Shown here in pieces: positions 9,300 to 18,584 of a stretch of 64,000 nt of DNA. How positions within the stretch are numbered: the first letter of the stretch is position 1; the number at the start of each line of letters is the position of its first letter. The notes below the pieces were generated by a model, which had not been told where the DNA came from, did not search any database, and was given only the letters and a program-made list of their open reading frames with translations. The translations under genes and the position numbers were made by a program. The DNA is taken from the NCBI RefSeq assembly GCF_019693215.1, contig NZ_CP081183.1, forward strand, positions 2,592,679-2,656,678, written 5' to 3'. This DNA is from Salinarchaeum sp. IM2453. GTDB lineage: Archaea; Halobacteriota; Halobacteria; Halobacteriales; Salinarchaeaceae.

Positions 9300-10520
9300 T
9301 TATTCACGCTTGTTTGTTTCTGAGTGACTGTATCTAAGCAGTAACATGGAACCCACGCCAGCAAAGACAAGGGTTCCCAGAAGAAGAAACAGCACATGAT
9401 AACTAGCATAAGTCAGGACAATACCGGCCAAGGACGCTCCAGTAGCACCTACACCAAACATTGCTAAGTAAGTTAGTCCATACGAGATTCCGTGTGACTC
9501 CGATGGTGAATAATCTGCGATGACAACTTGATATATCGGGGCCGTACCGTACATGACAAAGCCAATCAACAGACTAACCACCAGCATGCTAATTGCACCA
9601 AAGTGATACGCTACAGGAAAGAAAAATCCAAGGAAACCTAAGCTTGCGAGTGCTCCGGCAAAGGCAAGCGAACTGGACACATGGTTTGTTAATCTTCCTC
9701 CTACGTATTGGCCAAAAATACCCACTGTCAACAAGACAGTGTACATTAGCTGGCCGGTATCAAATACTTCCTGTCCAGCACTAACCCCCAGAGTAAAACC
9801 AGTATCGAGGTCAGAGAGGACTTCTGGTAGGAACGTGAGAAGGCCTCGATAGTATATACCATATAAGATCACAGACAGAAATGCAAGAATAAATACAACG
9901 TTGAATATTGTAACAACCGTTCCGATGGTATTTCGAAATTCAGACCGAAGTGAAGTCTCAGAGATATTGCCGGTATGAATGGTCATGCGAAATCCAATAA
10001 CTGTTGTAAGAAATGCTGGAATTGATAAAATTAGTGCAGCCGTCTGCCAGTCTAGAAAGACCAGCATAACAATAGTCAAAATGGGTCCGGCCGCAGTTCC
10101 AATGTTTCCTCCAGCCCCATGATACGCGAATACCATTCCTCTATTCTCTGCTGATCGGCTAATAACCGATAATCCTGCAGGGTGGTAGACACTGGCACAG
10201 ACTCCCCAGATGACAATTGCAATGGTTAGCATGTACAGGTTCTGTGCAGTGCTGAGTAAGGCAAAGCCGGTTCCCATCCCAGTTGCGGATAGTAAGATAA
10301 GATGTTTGGAATTATAGTGGTCAGCTAATACTCCCATTACGGGTCCTCCTAACCCGATCAATCCGTATCCAATTGCAACAATCGTTCCAAGCATCGCTGC
10401 GGATGTGTTCATTTCAGTTATCCAAAACCCAATAAAAAGCGGGATAGATAACTCGTAGCCGTGAAATAAGGCATGTGATAGCGATGTAAATTTCACTAAC
10501 TGCCGATCACTGTCATTCAT
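9300..10520 (-). CDS. MFS transporter (fosmidomycin-resistance-like)
   Basis: A 406-aa major-facilitator protein with about 12 hydrophobic segments. A loop containing GVLADHYNSKHL after the second helix matches the MFS signature. A later segment ASVYHPAGLSVISR followed by FAYHGAGGNIGTAAGP resembles the Fsr subgroup, which includes drug and small-molecule exporters. The start at 10520 (MNDSDRQ) is preferred over 10529. It is convergent with the oxidoreductase gene and divergent from the cupin gene. Direction and substrate of transport cannot be deduced. Confidence 0.82.
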   Translation of the reverse strand: MNDSDRQLVKFTSLSHALFHGYELSIPLFIGFWITEMNTSAAMLGTIVAIGYGLIGLGGPVMGVLADHYNSKHLILLSATGMGTGFALLSTAQNLYMLTIAIVIWGVCASVYHPAGLSVISRSAENRGMVFAYHGAGGNIGTAAGPILTIVMLVFLDWQTAALILSIPAFLTTVIGFRMTIHTGNISETSLRSEFRNTIGTVVTIFNVVFILAFLSVILYGIYYRGLLTFLPEVLSDLDTGFTLGVSAGQEVFDTGQLMYTVLLTVGIFGQYVGGRLTNHVSSSLAFAGALASLGFLGFFFPVAYHFGAISMLVVSLLIGFVMYGTAPIYQVVIADYSPSESHGISYGLTYLAMFGVGATGASLAGIVLTYASYHVLFLLLGTLVFAGVGSMLLLRYSHSETNKRE

Positions 10521-10588
10521 CTGGTACAATATATCTGTTTTTATTCAGATAAGTATGCTGGTAATTGTTGGTATGTACCAGTCGATAC

Positions 10589-10596
10589 TTTATTTA
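10589..10596 (+). promoter_or_regulatory. TATA box of the cupin gene
   Basis: TTTATTTA at 24-31 bases before the ATG at 10620, consistent with a leaderless transcript. Confidence 0.5.
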
Positions 10597-10619
10597 TTGT
10601 ATAAACTCGATAAGATGCT

Positions 10620-11027
10620 ATGGGTTGGAAAAGAATAAACTTAAGAGATGAGCAGACAAATAACAGCAAACCTGGCCGCCGATGGGAACTATCCCCAATA
10701 CTCGAAATTGATGCGTTTAATCTCAACGTTGCGATTCTGAATCCGGACGAACGACTCTCTGAGAATCACTATCACTACCACGAAAACCAGAAGGAATTAA
10801 TCCACGTGGTGGAAGGGAAGTGTCAGGTTGAGGTAGAAGATGACCAGTTAGTTATAACAACAGATGATGTGATTATGTTCGAAACAGGATCCAAAGGGAC
10901 ACACTTAGTTCACAATCCATTTTCTGATCCTGCTAAAGTAATTGCGATTGGATGGCCTCCAGAAGGGAGATACCCCGTTGAGAAAGTAGCGAAGAAATCC
11001 GAAATACTCGGAAAATCAAATGAATAA
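10620..11027 (+). CDS. Cupin-domain protein
   Basis: A small single-cupin protein of 135 aa. The first cupin motif is ENHYHYHENQKELIHVVEG, with His and Glu residues placed to bind a metal. The second appears as HLVHNP near residue 100, after DVIMFETGS. Cupins of this size are metal-binding enzymes or sensors of small ligands. It lies between the MFS gene and the IclR regulator and could serve the same unknown pathway; no specific reaction can be named. Confidence 0.78.
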   Translation: MGWKRINLRDEQTNNSKPGRRWELSPILEIDAFNLNVAILNPDERLSENHYHYHENQKELIHVVEGKCQVEVEDDQLVITTDDVIMFETGSKGTHLVHNPFSDPAKVIAIGWPPEGRYPVEKVAKKSEILGKSNE

Positions 11028-11145
11028 CCTAACTGTGTGAGGCAAATATTACCGATCGACTCTTGATTTGGAGCAACTATATATGTAGTAATAAGGTAGC
11101 TATTCAAATATATAGAATTATAATGATGGAATCGTATCTATAATT

Positions 11146-11913
11146 ATGACTAAAAAAAGCATTTCGTCCGCTAAAACAACCGAACGTTCGATTGAGATCA
11201 TAGAAGCCTTAATGGACATCGAAGGCGGATCACTGGATGAATTATCCGAATATATGGGACTAGCATCAAGTACCGTTCATCGGCATCTTGCTGCACTTCA
11301 AAAGTCCGGATACGTTGTAAAAGATGGAACAAATTATAAAATTGGCTTACAGTTTCTAACGGTTGGAGGTCACGCCCAGCGTCAATATGAGCATTTTCAT
11401 ACATATAAAAAGAAAGTTGAAGAGATTGCTGAGGAGACTGGGGAGCGCGCTCAATTTATTGTCGAAGAACAGGGGGAACGGGTCTATTTATATACTGATG
11501 TGGGTAGTAGCGCAGTTCATACGGGGGCTCAAGCGGGTCGACGGGGATTACTTCATGTGAGTGCAGGTGGAAAGGCTATCTTATCACAACTTCCTAATTC
11601 ACGGATTGAGAAAATAATCAAAAAACATGGACTTCCGAAGAGAGGAAAAAATAGCATTACCTCAAAAAAGGAGCTATTTAACGAACTTGAGCAAATACGA
11701 GATCAGGGATACGCAGTCAACCGACAGGAGACAACAAATGGGGTCCACGCTATTGGAGCGCCAGTTACAGACGACAATCAAGTAGTTATTGGAGCATTAA
11801 GTGTATCGGGACCGGCTACACGGTTGCAAAATAGATACCTGAATGAAGAACTCCCAGAGATTATTCTATCAGCAGTCAATGAGATTGAGTTAGATATTCG
11901 CCACTCCCCCTGA
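11146..11913 (+). CDS. IclR-family transcriptional regulator
   Basis: A 255-aa DNA-binding regulator. The N-terminal winged helix-turn-helix spans about residues 14-65, with the recognition part SSTVHRHLAALQKSGYV. The C-terminal IclR effector domain begins near 80 and includes ERAQFIVEEQGERVYLY and a late segment GVHAIGAPVTDDNQVVIGALSVSGPATR. IclR proteins sense small organic acids or aromatics and control nearby catabolic genes. The adjoining CoA-ligase, thiolase and transporter cluster is the obvious candidate regulon, by inference. The upstream 118 bases are A+T-rich with TATA-like stretches. Confidence 0.88.
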   Translation: MTKKSISSAKTTERSIEIIEALMDIEGGSLDELSEYMGLASSTVHRHLAALQKSGYVVKDGTNYKIGLQFLTVGGHAQRQYEHFHTYKKKVEEIAEETGERAQFIVEEQGERVYLYTDVGSSAVHTGAQAGRRGLLHVSAGGKAILSQLPNSRIEKIIKKHGLPKRGKNSITSKKELFNELEQIRDQGYAVNRQETTNGVHAIGAPVTDDNQVVIGALSVSGPATRLQNRYLNEELPEIILSAVNEIELDIRHSP

Positions 11914-12213
11914 TCTGAATTCGATATATTCGAATCAAAGGGTATTAACAAAAGTACTGTTGTTAAAAACACCAAATCGACCAATCACTTCTGCTGACAG
12001 ATAGCACGTAGAAAGTACATTGCCTGCTAAGCAAATTTGTACTGGGACGAGCACACAGCAATGAACAGGTATAGACTATAATACATCTGCAACACGTTCA
12101 TGTCAGAAGTGCAGAAAGTCTATATAAATATGTTTAGATATCGATTCCACGCAGTTTGGGAAGAATTGAACAGTAATACAGATAGGGGTATTCCGTTTAT
12201 ACAAGTAGGTGAA
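11914..12213. other. Spacer without recognisable gene
   Basis: Three hundred bases between the IclR gene and the 3' end of the tnpB remnant. A plus-strand frame from 12100 would run antisense through the remnant and has no recognisable domain, so I do not call it. Confidence 0.5.
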
Positions 12214-13420
12214 CTACCCGTGTCTCTCACTCGCTGCGATAGCCGTTCGTTCCTTGATGGAGAAACTTCCTGGTTCCGCGACGCAATTTGCAGACATAAT
12301 CGCAATGTCCACAGGGAACGCAGTCTTCATAGGCGTTGATTCGGCCATGTCCTGACCTACATCTTCAGTTGAAGGTCTGATTCCAAGTTCTTGCAGTCCG
12401 AGGCGGATGACTTCTAATGCAGCGTTATAGTCCCTATAAGCATCGAATCCACACGACGGAAACGAGTGCTCACGTACCCATAACGACTTATCCGTCTCAC
12501 ACCCACATTGTAAATAGCGTTTCGTTGTGCCTTCTAGTAGCACCTAAATAACGTGACATCCATTTTTCTCCTCGACGGTTGAATGACCTGATCGTTTCCC
12601 GCCACAACATTGCTGCAATGGTCTAAACATTCCTATCACCTGTCTCGTAGCTTTCACGTCCAAATCCTCGAGGAACACGGCGTCGGACCGTGTAGTATAT
12701 TCGTGAGCAAGTTTCTCTTGATACTCCTCACGCTGGTTATGTAACCGTTCATATGCCTAAGCAAGGGTTATCTGGCTTGGCTTCTAGTTATTCGAGCTGT
12801 GCTCTCTTCGGGAGGGATTACAGCATCGGTGGTCAATACTCACGCTCGCATTGTTTGTCGGATTACGCAAACGATCGTCCATCTGAGTCGTGAATAAACT
12901 TAGTGATGCCGAAATCAACCCTGACTGTATCTTCTGGAACGAGATCTCCGACGGCTAGTTCGTCTGGGTATCCCGGGTTACACTCGACAACAATGCTGAC
13001 GGACCAATCGCCAGTCGTCTCTTTTTTTTTTGTATTATCTTTGTGATCTCGCCGTAGTCGGGAGTGGGCGGTGATATGTGAGATGTGAGTCACTGATTTT
13101 GGAGAAGTTCACGATTGCGTGACCCGTTCCATCCACGCCGAAACCGGACTGGTTGTACACGATGCTGCGGAACTCTCGCGGGGCTTTCCATTTCAACCGG
13201 CCAACGTCGTAGCCTCGATTTTGGAGTGATTCAAGCACGCTTTCGCTTTGTTTGATGCGGTGGATAGACATTTGTAGCCACCTGAAGTATGAGTGTTGCC
13301 ACCTCGACTAGCATTCCTTTCACCTGGTTGTTCTGGTGAAGTTGTTCTGTACCCCCGTATATGAAGGGTTGCCGTATTCTGGGCGTGAGCGGTATTCTTG
13401 CGTAATCTCTCCTCAACTAC
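12214..13420 (-). pseudogene. tnpB: Decayed IS1341-type tnpB (RNA-guided nuclease/transposon protein)
   Basis: Reading the minus strand and changing frame several times gives a TnpB-like protein in order: VKGMLVEVATLILQVAT (about 13340-13290), SIHRIKQSESVLESLQNRG with KWKAPREFRSIVYNQSG (13271-13110), a frameshift, DHKDNTKKKETTGDW (about 13045), VRVDFGITKFIHDSDGRSFA (to 12863; the RuvC-I Asp is in DFGITK), stops, a segment with RSDAVFLEDLDVKA (about 12660; RuvC-II Glu), and the C-terminal zinc finger CGCETDKSLWVREHSFPSCGF with YRDYNAALEV (12543-12400). The C-terminal end is intact to 12214. Several frameshifts and in-frame stops mean it is inactive. No tnpA was found. Boundaries at the 13420 end are approximate. 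Confidence 0.85.
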
Positions 13421-14005
13421 GACTGATTTTGTGGGGTGGTTGTCATTTGAACGTTCGGAAATTAGAGAGCGCACAGCTGTATTCCTACCCTATTCGCTCC
13501 CATCGGTCTCCCCTTGAGGACGAGGGCTTAGCCTGTAAGAGTTAAACCTGGAACCTGAGCTCTCAGTATAGAGTTGAGATTGAGACATCGATGCAAACAA
13601 TCTGTAGCACAACACTTAATATTGAAATAATGAATTATCCCATTAAGTATAATTTTTATTTGTATTTAATTTATCTTAACATTATTATTTTAAGATATAT
13701 TATCTTATTTCTTTTGTATATATGTACTATTTTATTTTATTTTTATATTTTTTGTCTATTTTACTAATAATGTAATCTTATGGTTTAATTCAATTTTTAT
13801 TATGAATTATTTTCTAGTATATAATTTATTTTTTATAAATTTATTATAATATCATATGGATCTCTTCCGATCAGTCGATTATGAAGTAGGAATTCTTCAA
13901 ATGAATCTATTTTAACAATGTTTGTGACAAGATAAGCTCAAGAATCAAGACATGTATGTTGCATAGCGGGGTGTACCCATTCCGAGTGAGTACTGTTAGT
14001 CAGCA
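13421..14005. other. Non-coding spacer with an extreme A+T block
   Basis: After the tnpB remnant, about 13421-13600 has no recognisable gene. From about 13610 to 13860 the sequence is almost entirely A and T, with long runs of alternating TTTAT and TATTA words and only scattered G or C. The rest to 14005 is ordinary spacer before the kinase stop codon. The block has no coding frame and no obvious tandem unit. Confidence 0.75.
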
Positions 14006-14956
14006 CTACGAGTCATGATAATGTTCCTCGAATGTCGACTGGTCAGGACGGCGGAAGGGGCCAACAGAAGTCACAGCCGCAGCTCCTGCAGCGTTCCCAA
14101 GCTGAGATAAGTCGGCAAGATCACGTACACCATCAACGTATGCACGCAGAATTGCAGCGTCGAATGCATCTCCGGCACCTGCAGGATCGGCGACTTCAAC
14201 ATCATACCCAGCGTGTTTGTGTTTCGAGATGAGTACTCCATCCTCAAATTGGGCCGCAATTGATCCGTCTTCGCTGAATGTACAGAAAACCATCGTCGTT
14301 CCATCCGGGGAAACTAATTCTTTAAGACCATCGTACGTCGGATCGTATCCTGCTAATTCGAGATCGTCGTTGCTTGCGAAGATTAACGAGCAGTTTGCAG
14401 CAATATTTTCGACCAGTTGTGCATATTCGTCTGGATTAGGCCATTGGCTTGGTCGTCCATTGAGATCAAAGGAGATCGCAACGTCATGTTTCTTTGCACG
14501 ATCAATTGCCTCCAGAACAGCATCTTGGCTTACGGCTGGATGCATTGACGTACCGCTTAGATGAAGCATGGAGATATCCTCAAAGACAGACTTACTGTCG
14601 TCTGGTAACGCAAATCCAAAGCAACTGTTGGCAATCCAAGCGTCCCACTGTCGGTCCTGAGTTGGAGTGTACGCGATAAACGGCGTGTTTTTCTCTGAGG
14701 TCGTCAGTAATCCAGGAGAGATATCAAGTTGCGTGAGATGAGTCCGTATTGCCTGACCAAATACATCGTTGCTGAGTTTAGTGGCAAAGTACGGTGGTCT
14801 TCCAAAAATGGCCAAGGATCTGGCAACATTGGCTCCAGTTCCACCCATGAACCATCGAAGTGAGCTACCTTCTGAAACTGCTGGTGGTTCTACAGGATAG
14901 AAATCTGCTGTTGTATCGCCTGCAACCAAAATATTCGATTGCGAATTTGAGCTCAT
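14006..14956 (-). CDS. PfkB-family sugar kinase
   Basis: A 316-aa ribokinase-like kinase that phosphorylates a sugar or nucleoside with ATP. The substrate-binding segment is WFMGGTGANVARSLA (35-49). The C-terminal signature is DPAGAGDAFDAA with catalytic Asp263 and the anion hole GAGD. An upstream TTTATTT about 30 bases before the ATG supports the start. The gene stands alone beside the tnpB remnant. Substrate (ribose, 2-keto-3-deoxygluconate, fructose or other) is not decidable. Confidence 0.85.
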   Translation of the reverse strand: MSSNSQSNILVAGDTTADFYPVEPPAVSEGSSLRWFMGGTGANVARSLAIFGRPPYFATKLSNDVFGQAIRTHLTQLDISPGLLTTSEKNTPFIAYTPTQDRQWDAWIANSCFGFALPDDSKSVFEDISMLHLSGTSMHPAVSQDAVLEAIDRAKKHDVAISFDLNGRPSQWPNPDEYAQLVENIAANCSLIFASNDDLELAGYDPTYDGLKELVSPDGTTMVFCTFSEDGSIAAQFEDGVLISKHKHAGYDVEVADPAGAGDAFDAAILRAYVDGVRDLADLSQLGNAAGAAAVTSVGPFRRPDQSTFEEHYHDS

Positions 14957-15305
14957 GCGTTAGCTTTCGAAAAGTACTGAAATAAAGGTCCCTGTAAATA
15001 TGAAAAGCTAGTGTAAAACAGATTATACGATTATTTGATCAGCATATTCTTAGAGATAATATAGTTTCATTCGAACGTTTGGATTCGTCAAGTGCTTGGA
15101 TATTCCCGAGATCTCAATCGCAGTTACTAAGATGTTTAATATATCATACAATATCTTAGCGATCATTCAATAGTATATTTATCCTGGATATAGCGGGGCT
15201 TGTGGGAGATTTCCGATTATTTCAGGAATAAATAATTCTAAAAATTGCACATAACCAATATATTAAATCATAATTTTTACTATGCTATTCGCATAGGGTT
15301 ATTGT
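14957..15305. other. Divergent promoter region
   Basis: About 350 bases between divergent genes. It holds the PfkB promoter (TTTATTT just upstream of the kinase) and an A+T-rich TATA-like stretch at about 15270-15280 before the ATG at 15306. Nothing else is recognisable. Confidence 0.5.
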
Positions 15306-16778
15306 ATGATAATACCAGTCAGTAGGGACATGATGACAGGGCACGATGAGCTTGTTGAGGTGCGGTTAGAAGAAACAATAGACATCGACTTTAACCTAAG
15401 TGGGGATGGAACATATGCCGATGCAGGGGCAGTTGAAGGGCGGATGCTTGTTGACTTTGAGGTTAATCGATCAAAGTTGCTTGAAAAGATTGATCGAGGA
15501 GAAGAGATTCCAGTTACCGACAAAGTCAACGCATTTCTTGAAGAATGGTCGGAAGACAAGGTCAACACAAATCGGGTAGAGCTTGAGTATGGACAGCTCT
15601 TGTTCAGGGGTGCTGAACCGGTGGGAATTAGTTCTGCATTTGAGCTACAACAGTCTTTTGATCCATCACAACTTCGTTCAAGCTCTCCCGAAGAAATTAA
15701 ACGGGAACTACGTATCGAAGAGGATTATGAAACAACATATGATGACATTGCAAACGATGTCCAGTCATATCTTGAACGAGAGGGGATCAACGCTGATATC
15801 TCATTTAATGTACCCGTGCACATCCAAGCTAAGGCCAATCCAGCGGTTGAAGGAGCCGACTACACAATTGAGCTTGCAAACAATGAGCCAGTCGGAATCG
15901 AGATGATTACTGTCGAAGTAAATATGCCGCCAGAGATCGGTCGAGAAGTAGAACTTGGTCATTCCGGAGATAGAGAGGGAGAGTGGAGTAGCAGGCGTGC
16001 TGTCGAGGGTAAGAGATACGATCCAGAAGAGGAAAAGTACGTCTTCAGCGTATCGTCGCTGTCACCAACAGATAAGGAGGGAGCATCTCGAGAGATTAGA
16101 TTTCACGTCCCTGCCAAAGCTCAGCGAACACTTCGAGAGGTATCTGGAGAAGCAAAGTTCACTCGGAGACAACCATTTTCAAACCTCGTACCAGTCGCAT
16201 TGTTTGATGCTGGTGGACATCGGATTGCGTCATTTAACGCAGAGGATCAACAACAAGATGGTGAAGTTGGAGACATCACTGCCAAGGGACATATTAATGC
16301 AACATTTGAAACGCCAGCCCAAGATATTACGGTTGGAACGACAGCAAAGGTTAGCAAACGCTTCCAAGTTGAGGGAGTTGTGCCATTTAATGCGGCCATA
16401 AAAGTTGAAGAGATTCTCACAGAACGAGGAATCAAAGATTACCATACAGAAAAAGTAGAACAAAATCGAAATATGCGGGAGGGGCAGGAATTTGAAGTGT
16501 ATAACGGAGGCTTTGAGAAAGGCCATATTTTGGTAGACGGTACGCGTATCCGCGTCGACATTGATATTAAAGGGCAGGTTAGGAGCTCGGACCGCGAAGC
16601 GATCAGGGAAGCTGATGAGAATCTCCCAGCGGAACGACGGAGCGTTACAACGGAGTACGGACAAACAAGTGTCACCGTTCGCGGTCGGGGTACCAGTCAG
16701 AGGGTAGTTGACGAGTATATCACAGACCTACGAGATGAACTTCGAGTAACTCTTGAATCGATTTCGGAGGCGATGTAA
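15306..16778 (+). CDS. Unrecognised 490-aa beta-rich acidic protein
   Basis: I do not recognise this protein. It is soluble-looking, without signal peptide or membrane segment, and Glu/Asp-rich. Most of it is predicted-looking beta strands, with a short helical segment near the start (SKLLEKIDRGEEIPVTDKVN) and another at the C-terminus (about 460-487). Two segments, AEGADYTIELANNEPVG-like at about 180 and INATFETPAQDITVGTTAK at about 332, look like Ig-like strand patterns. The start may be 15306, 15330 or 15333; a TATA-like stretch about 26-32 bases upstream favours 15306. The next gene begins at the very next base after its stop, so the two are almost certainly one operon. Confidence 0.72.
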   Translation: MIIPVSRDMMTGHDELVEVRLEETIDIDFNLSGDGTYADAGAVEGRMLVDFEVNRSKLLEKIDRGEEIPVTDKVNAFLEEWSEDKVNTNRVELEYGQLLFRGAEPVGISSAFELQQSFDPSQLRSSSPEEIKRELRIEEDYETTYDDIANDVQSYLEREGINADISFNVPVHIQAKANPAVEGADYTIELANNEPVGIEMITVEVNMPPEIGREVELGHSGDREGEWSSRRAVEGKRYDPEEEKYVFSVSSLSPTDKEGASREIRFHVPAKAQRTLREVSGEAKFTRRQPFSNLVPVALFDAGGHRIASFNAEDQQQDGEVGDITAKGHINATFETPAQDITVGTTAKVSKRFQVEGVVPFNAAIKVEEILTERGIKDYHTEKVEQNRNMREGQEFEVYNGGFEKGHILVDGTRIRVDIDIKGQVRSSDREAIREADENLPAERRSVTTEYGQTSVTVRGRGTSQRVVDEYITDLRDELRVTLESISEAM

Positions 16779-17204
16779 ATGCACATTGACACAGATCAAC
16801 TAGACGGGGAGTATCCACCAGAACCGGAGTGCGAAGTAAATCAGCGTGACTGTGAATTTAAGCCAGTGACATATCTTTGTCACGAGTGCGGTCGGAAATT
16901 ATGCGAGGAGTGTGCAGTCGGAGTCCGACATCAGCCACAAATAGCCAAATACGAGCAGTTTGGAGAAGCTCAAGATGAGCGGGTTCAAATGCATTGTCCC
17001 TCATGTGCAGAGGCACATGAATATGATCAACAGAAAATAGCGGCTGGAGCTGGCGGTGTCTTTGTTGGCCTGCTTTTCTTCTGGATTATTGGCTTTAATT
17101 TGATCACGCTAATACTTGGAGCGCCAATTCTCTTAGGAGGCGGATTTCTGCTGTACAAAGAATACGAGCTCAAAAGCAAGGTTGATATGAAAGAGATGTC
17201 CTAA
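16779..17204 (+). CDS. B-box-like zinc-finger protein with membrane anchor
   Basis: A 141-aa protein with a Cys-rich cytoplasmic-looking head: C18, C25, C34, C37, C42, C45 and a further pair C73/C76. The arrangement YLCHECGRKLCEECAVG resembles B-box or other treble-clef zinc binding. It is followed by two close hydrophobic segments at about 89-125 and a short charged tail. It starts directly after the stop of the 490-aa gene and likely works with it, perhaps anchoring it at the membrane; this is inference. Function unknown. Confidence 0.75.
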   Translation: MHIDTDQLDGEYPPEPECEVNQRDCEFKPVTYLCHECGRKLCEECAVGVRHQPQIAKYEQFGEAQDERVQMHCPSCAEAHEYDQQKIAAGAGGVFVGLLFFWIIGFNLITLILGAPILLGGGFLLYKEYELKSKVDMKEMS

Positions 17205-17298
17205 ATTCCAAGCCACTGTAAGTAGTTTTCAGACAACATTAGATGCTTAGTGCTATCTTGGTTAATCTGGACATTTGCTCGCGTTGTCTGGAGATTTA

Positions 17299-17892
17299 TT
17301 AATGACCAATAATCAACTCCCAGAGAATTCCATAGAAAATCGCAAACACAACACCAGAAACCAGGAGACCAGTTGTCTCATCGATTGGTCTGCCAATCAG
17401 CGGTTCAACAGTATCAGAAATCCAGTATCCAACACTGAGTACGATATCCTGTACTACAAGCGCGATAGTGTGATTCTGAAGATGATACGTAATCCCAGAT
17501 CCAACATCACCTGGATCAGAGATCATCCCAATGCTCATTGCTACTACAAGTCCAGTAATCACAGTTGAGCCGAGCCAATAGTTTCCAATTGTCCGAAGAC
17601 TGGCAGTGTGAGTAACACCGACAACCAGTGCGACAAATAACGGATATGCAATAACCAGTCCAATTGCTTCAGCAGGCAGTTCTGTGCTAATAAAATCAGT
17701 CACGATGTCGCCTACACCACCGAATACCGAGATTGGAACTTCCACAAGAAGTATCTCAAGTGGCAAGTGAACGAATTGATGCCGAGCAATTTCATCCAAT
17801 AAAAACAGTCCCTTCTTTACCACGATTTTGATAGCAAATAGAGTAGAGAAAAATGCAAAAACTCCATGGATTATCCCTGATCGGTGCGGCAT
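17299..17892 (-). CDS. Conserved membrane protein, function unknown
   Basis: A 197-aa hydrophobic protein with about five membrane segments. Starts MPHRSGIIHGVFAFF; a central loop carries HLPLEILLVEVPISVFGG, and the last helix ends ILWELIIGH. I recognise no catalytic motif. It is convergent with the zinc-finger gene and shares the strand with the cytidine deaminase upstream. Confidence 0.68.
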   Translation of the reverse strand: MPHRSGIIHGVFAFFSTLFAIKIVVKKGLFLLDEIARHQFVHLPLEILLVEVPISVFGGVGDIVTDFISTELPAEAIGLVIAYPLFVALVVGVTHTASLRTIGNYWLGSTVITGLVVAMSIGMISDPGDVGSGITYHLQNHTIALVVQDIVLSVGYWISDTVEPLIGRPIDETTGLLVSGVVFAIFYGILWELIIGH

Positions 17893-17996
17893 ACGTCGAC
17901 GGTATACTCACTATATTTACATAATACACATATATTTTTGTATTGAACCAAATACTGAATTTGTAAAATCGAGATAAGTAAATCGCGCTTAGTCCC

Positions 17997-18455
17997 TTAT
18001 GCGTCATCACTATCGAGGTCAGAGGGCCCAAACGAGTGAGGAAGCAACTCATCAATAGAGAACAGAGCAATATCATTCATGGATAAGTTTGAGCAAATAA
18101 CCGTAATCTCAGCATCACTAATCGTGTCCATCTCCTGAATAACCTGTCGGCAACGACCGCATGGTGTGGGATAGGTGTTTTCTGTTGAGTCGGGGAATCC
18201 TCCGACGATTGCAATTGTGGAGATATCACGATGACCAGCCGATACAGCAGCTGTTATTGCAGATACCTCCGCACAAACGGTCATTCCATATGAGGCATTC
18301 TCTACTGCAGTTCCAGGAAACACATCGCCTGTGGTTGTGTGCACAGCTGCACCAACCTGATATGCTGAATATGGCGTGTAGGCATTGGTCGCAGCAGTAT
18401 GTGCCTCCTCAAGAAGGGCTTCCTGTGTTGCCGTGAGCTGTGGGTCTGAGTCCAT
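17997..18455 (-). CDS. cdd: Cytidine deaminase
   Basis: It deaminates (deoxy)cytidine to (deoxy)uridine in pyrimidine salvage. Zinc and catalytic motifs are CAE (C61, E63) and PCGRC (C99, C102), with the substrate segment YSAYQVGAAV near 29-38 and VENASYG near 51-57. The length of 152 aa is somewhat longer than the tetrameric type because of an acidic tail. The ATG at 18455 is chosen because TTATAT lies about 25-31 bases upstream; the frame itself extends further without family similarity. Confidence 0.9.
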   Translation of the reverse strand: MDSDPQLTATQEALLEEAHTAATNAYTPYSAYQVGAAVHTTTGDVFPGTAVENASYGMTVCAEVSAITAAVSAGHRDISTIAIVGGFPDSTENTYPTPCGRCRQVIQEMDTISDAEITVICSNLSMNDIALFSIDELLPHSFGPSDLDSDDA

Positions 18456-18584
18456 ATGATAATAAGTACTGTTCCTTTTGATATAAGTCTCCAAGGCTGA
18501 CAACACACTCAGTATAGCGAAACGAAGAATCCACGAATTCTGTACTAACAGGACTGTAGTTCCGGGTTGTCACAATAACACACC

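Noticed and set aside
12100..12339. Plus-strand frame across the tnpB end
   Set aside because: Its second half is the complement of the conserved TnpB zinc-finger region.
13501..13545. G+C-rich GAGGACGAGGG stretch, possible insertion-sequence end
   Set aside because: Resembles ends of haloarchaeal IS1341-type elements, but I could not match it to a defined end or guide-RNA structure.
17230..17290. Inverted arms CAGACAAC and GTTGTCTG between two convergent genes
   Set aside because: Spacing of 45 bases and 8-bp arms could arise by chance; no T-tract.
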